This document shows, piece by piece, positions 63,664 through 64,000 of a DNA stretch of 64,000 nucleotides. Below the pieces are notes generated by a model, which did no database searches, had not been told where the DNA came from, and saw only the letters and a list, made by a program, of their open reading frames with translations. The translations under genes and the position numbers were made by a program. Source of the DNA: JARRPM01 sp963792815 (GTDB lineage Bacteria; Pseudomonadota; Gammaproteobacteria; Pseudomonadales; Halieaceae); NCBI GenBank assembly GCA_963792815.1, contig CAWBXR010000003.1:186001-250000 (forward strand), read 5' to 3'. Numbering within the stretch: the first letter of the stretch is position 1; every line of letters starts with the position of its first letter.

Positions 63664-64000
63664 ATGAGAAGATGCCTGGCTGGCAGTCTGCTGCTTGTGT
63701 GCGCGATCAGGTTGGGCGCGCTGCCGCCTCCACCCGACCAGGTCACAGCCCACTGCGACGCTCCTGGCTACGCCAGCGACACGCTCGTCTGTGACGACCC
63801 TGAACTTCGGAAATTGGACCAGTTGCTCCTGCGGGAGATCAACCGGAAGCCTAAGCAGCTACCGGGTTCCACCGACGTTGAGCCCGATAAGGACTGGTTT
63901 CGCCGCAGCCGGCTTTGCGCTTTTGAATCCGACCACCGCAACTGCCTGCTGGCAGCTTACTGTCTGCGACTTGCGCTGCTCAGCCCCCCGGACCAGGCGA
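63664..64000 (+). CDS. Secreted DUF1311/LprI-like protein, cut at the window end
   Basis: The first 112 codons are visible. After a signal-like start (MRRCLAGSLLLVCAIRLGA) the sequence has the Cys-spaced pattern HCDAPGYASDTLVCDDPELRKLDQLL and later RSRLCAFESDHRNCLLAAY, the layout of LprI/DUF1311 lysozyme-inhibitor-like proteins. The 3' end lies outside the window, so length and ending are unknown. Confidence 0.6.
   Translation, partial: MRRCLAGSLLLVCAIRLGALPPPPDQVTAHCDAPGYASDTLVCDDPELRKLDQLLLREINRKPKQLPGSTDVEPDKDWFRRSRLCAFESDHRNCLLAAYCLRLALLSPPDQA

Overview
This 64 kb window is chromosomal DNA of a GC-rich gammaproteobacterium. The housekeeping blocks follow the Pseudomonas-type order: dsbD-aroQ-accB-accC-prmA-dusB-fis-purH-purD, coq7/osmC/crp(vfr)/trpCDGE/rpe, murU-amgK/lptD-surA-pdxA-rsmA-apaG-apaH-cca, and folK-folB-tsaD/rpsU-yqeY-dnaG-rpoD-tRNA. 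Together with the accessory genes this suggests a marine Cellvibrionales/Halieaceae-like organism; that placement is an inference, not tested by search.

Layout. (1) 0-6.6 kb: periplasmic asparaginase, a secreted amidohydrolase and a DUF3011-porin on the minus strand, divergent from the glutamate symporter gltS, then a TetR regulator. (2) 6.6-16.7 kb: an accessory metabolic block with a large MalT/LuxR-type regulator, two paralogous tandem GST_N proteins, a BASS-family transporter, an AhpD-like protein with a histone-H1-like tail, an acyl-CoA ligase, a DUF6632 membrane protein and a GMC/cholesterol-oxidase-like flavoenzyme. Two similar C-tract/G-tract palindromes lie in its two divergent promoter regions, suggesting one regulon. 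(3) 16.7-23 kb: adenosine/sugar kinase, lipoprotein, DNA polymerase II, a pentapeptide-type protein, DUF2333 and a copper chaperone. (4) 23-33.3 kb: DsbD, fatty-acid synthesis start, tRNA modification, Fis and purine synthesis. (5) 33.4-41.7 kb: OsmC, CRP/Vfr, tryptophan synthesis with a candidate leader peptide, a 700-bp gap holding a pair of inverted structured repeats, ribulose-phosphate epimerase and the MurU-AmgK peptidoglycan recycling pair. (6) 41.8-53.6 kb: LPS export, outer-membrane chaperone, B6 synthesis, an inserted polysaccharide ABC exporter, RsmA/ApaG/ApaH, Cca, folate genes and TsaD. (7) 53.7-60.5 kb: the macromolecular-synthesis operon rpsU-yqeY-dnaG-rpoD, a RelE-type toxin-antitoxin pair, an MFS transporter and a CAU tRNA. 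(8) 60.5-64 kb: DUF2237 and small secreted proteins, the last cut by the window edge.

A pattern across the window is single-base disruption of core genes. prmA, purH and tsaD each carry one extra G/C, and removing it restores a full-length protein of normal size. trpE runs into trpG in a way that one extra base would explain, a TetR gene lacks a usable start unless one G is restored, and the CAU tRNA carries a 21-nt internal duplication. The simplest reading is uncorrected indel errors in the assembly; real mutations cannot be excluded from sequence alone. The most interesting non-coding signal is the pair of ~150-nt elements at 38.8-39.2 kb: their ~115-nt cores are alike, but their ~25-bp terminal stems differ completely in sequence while each stays self-complementary.
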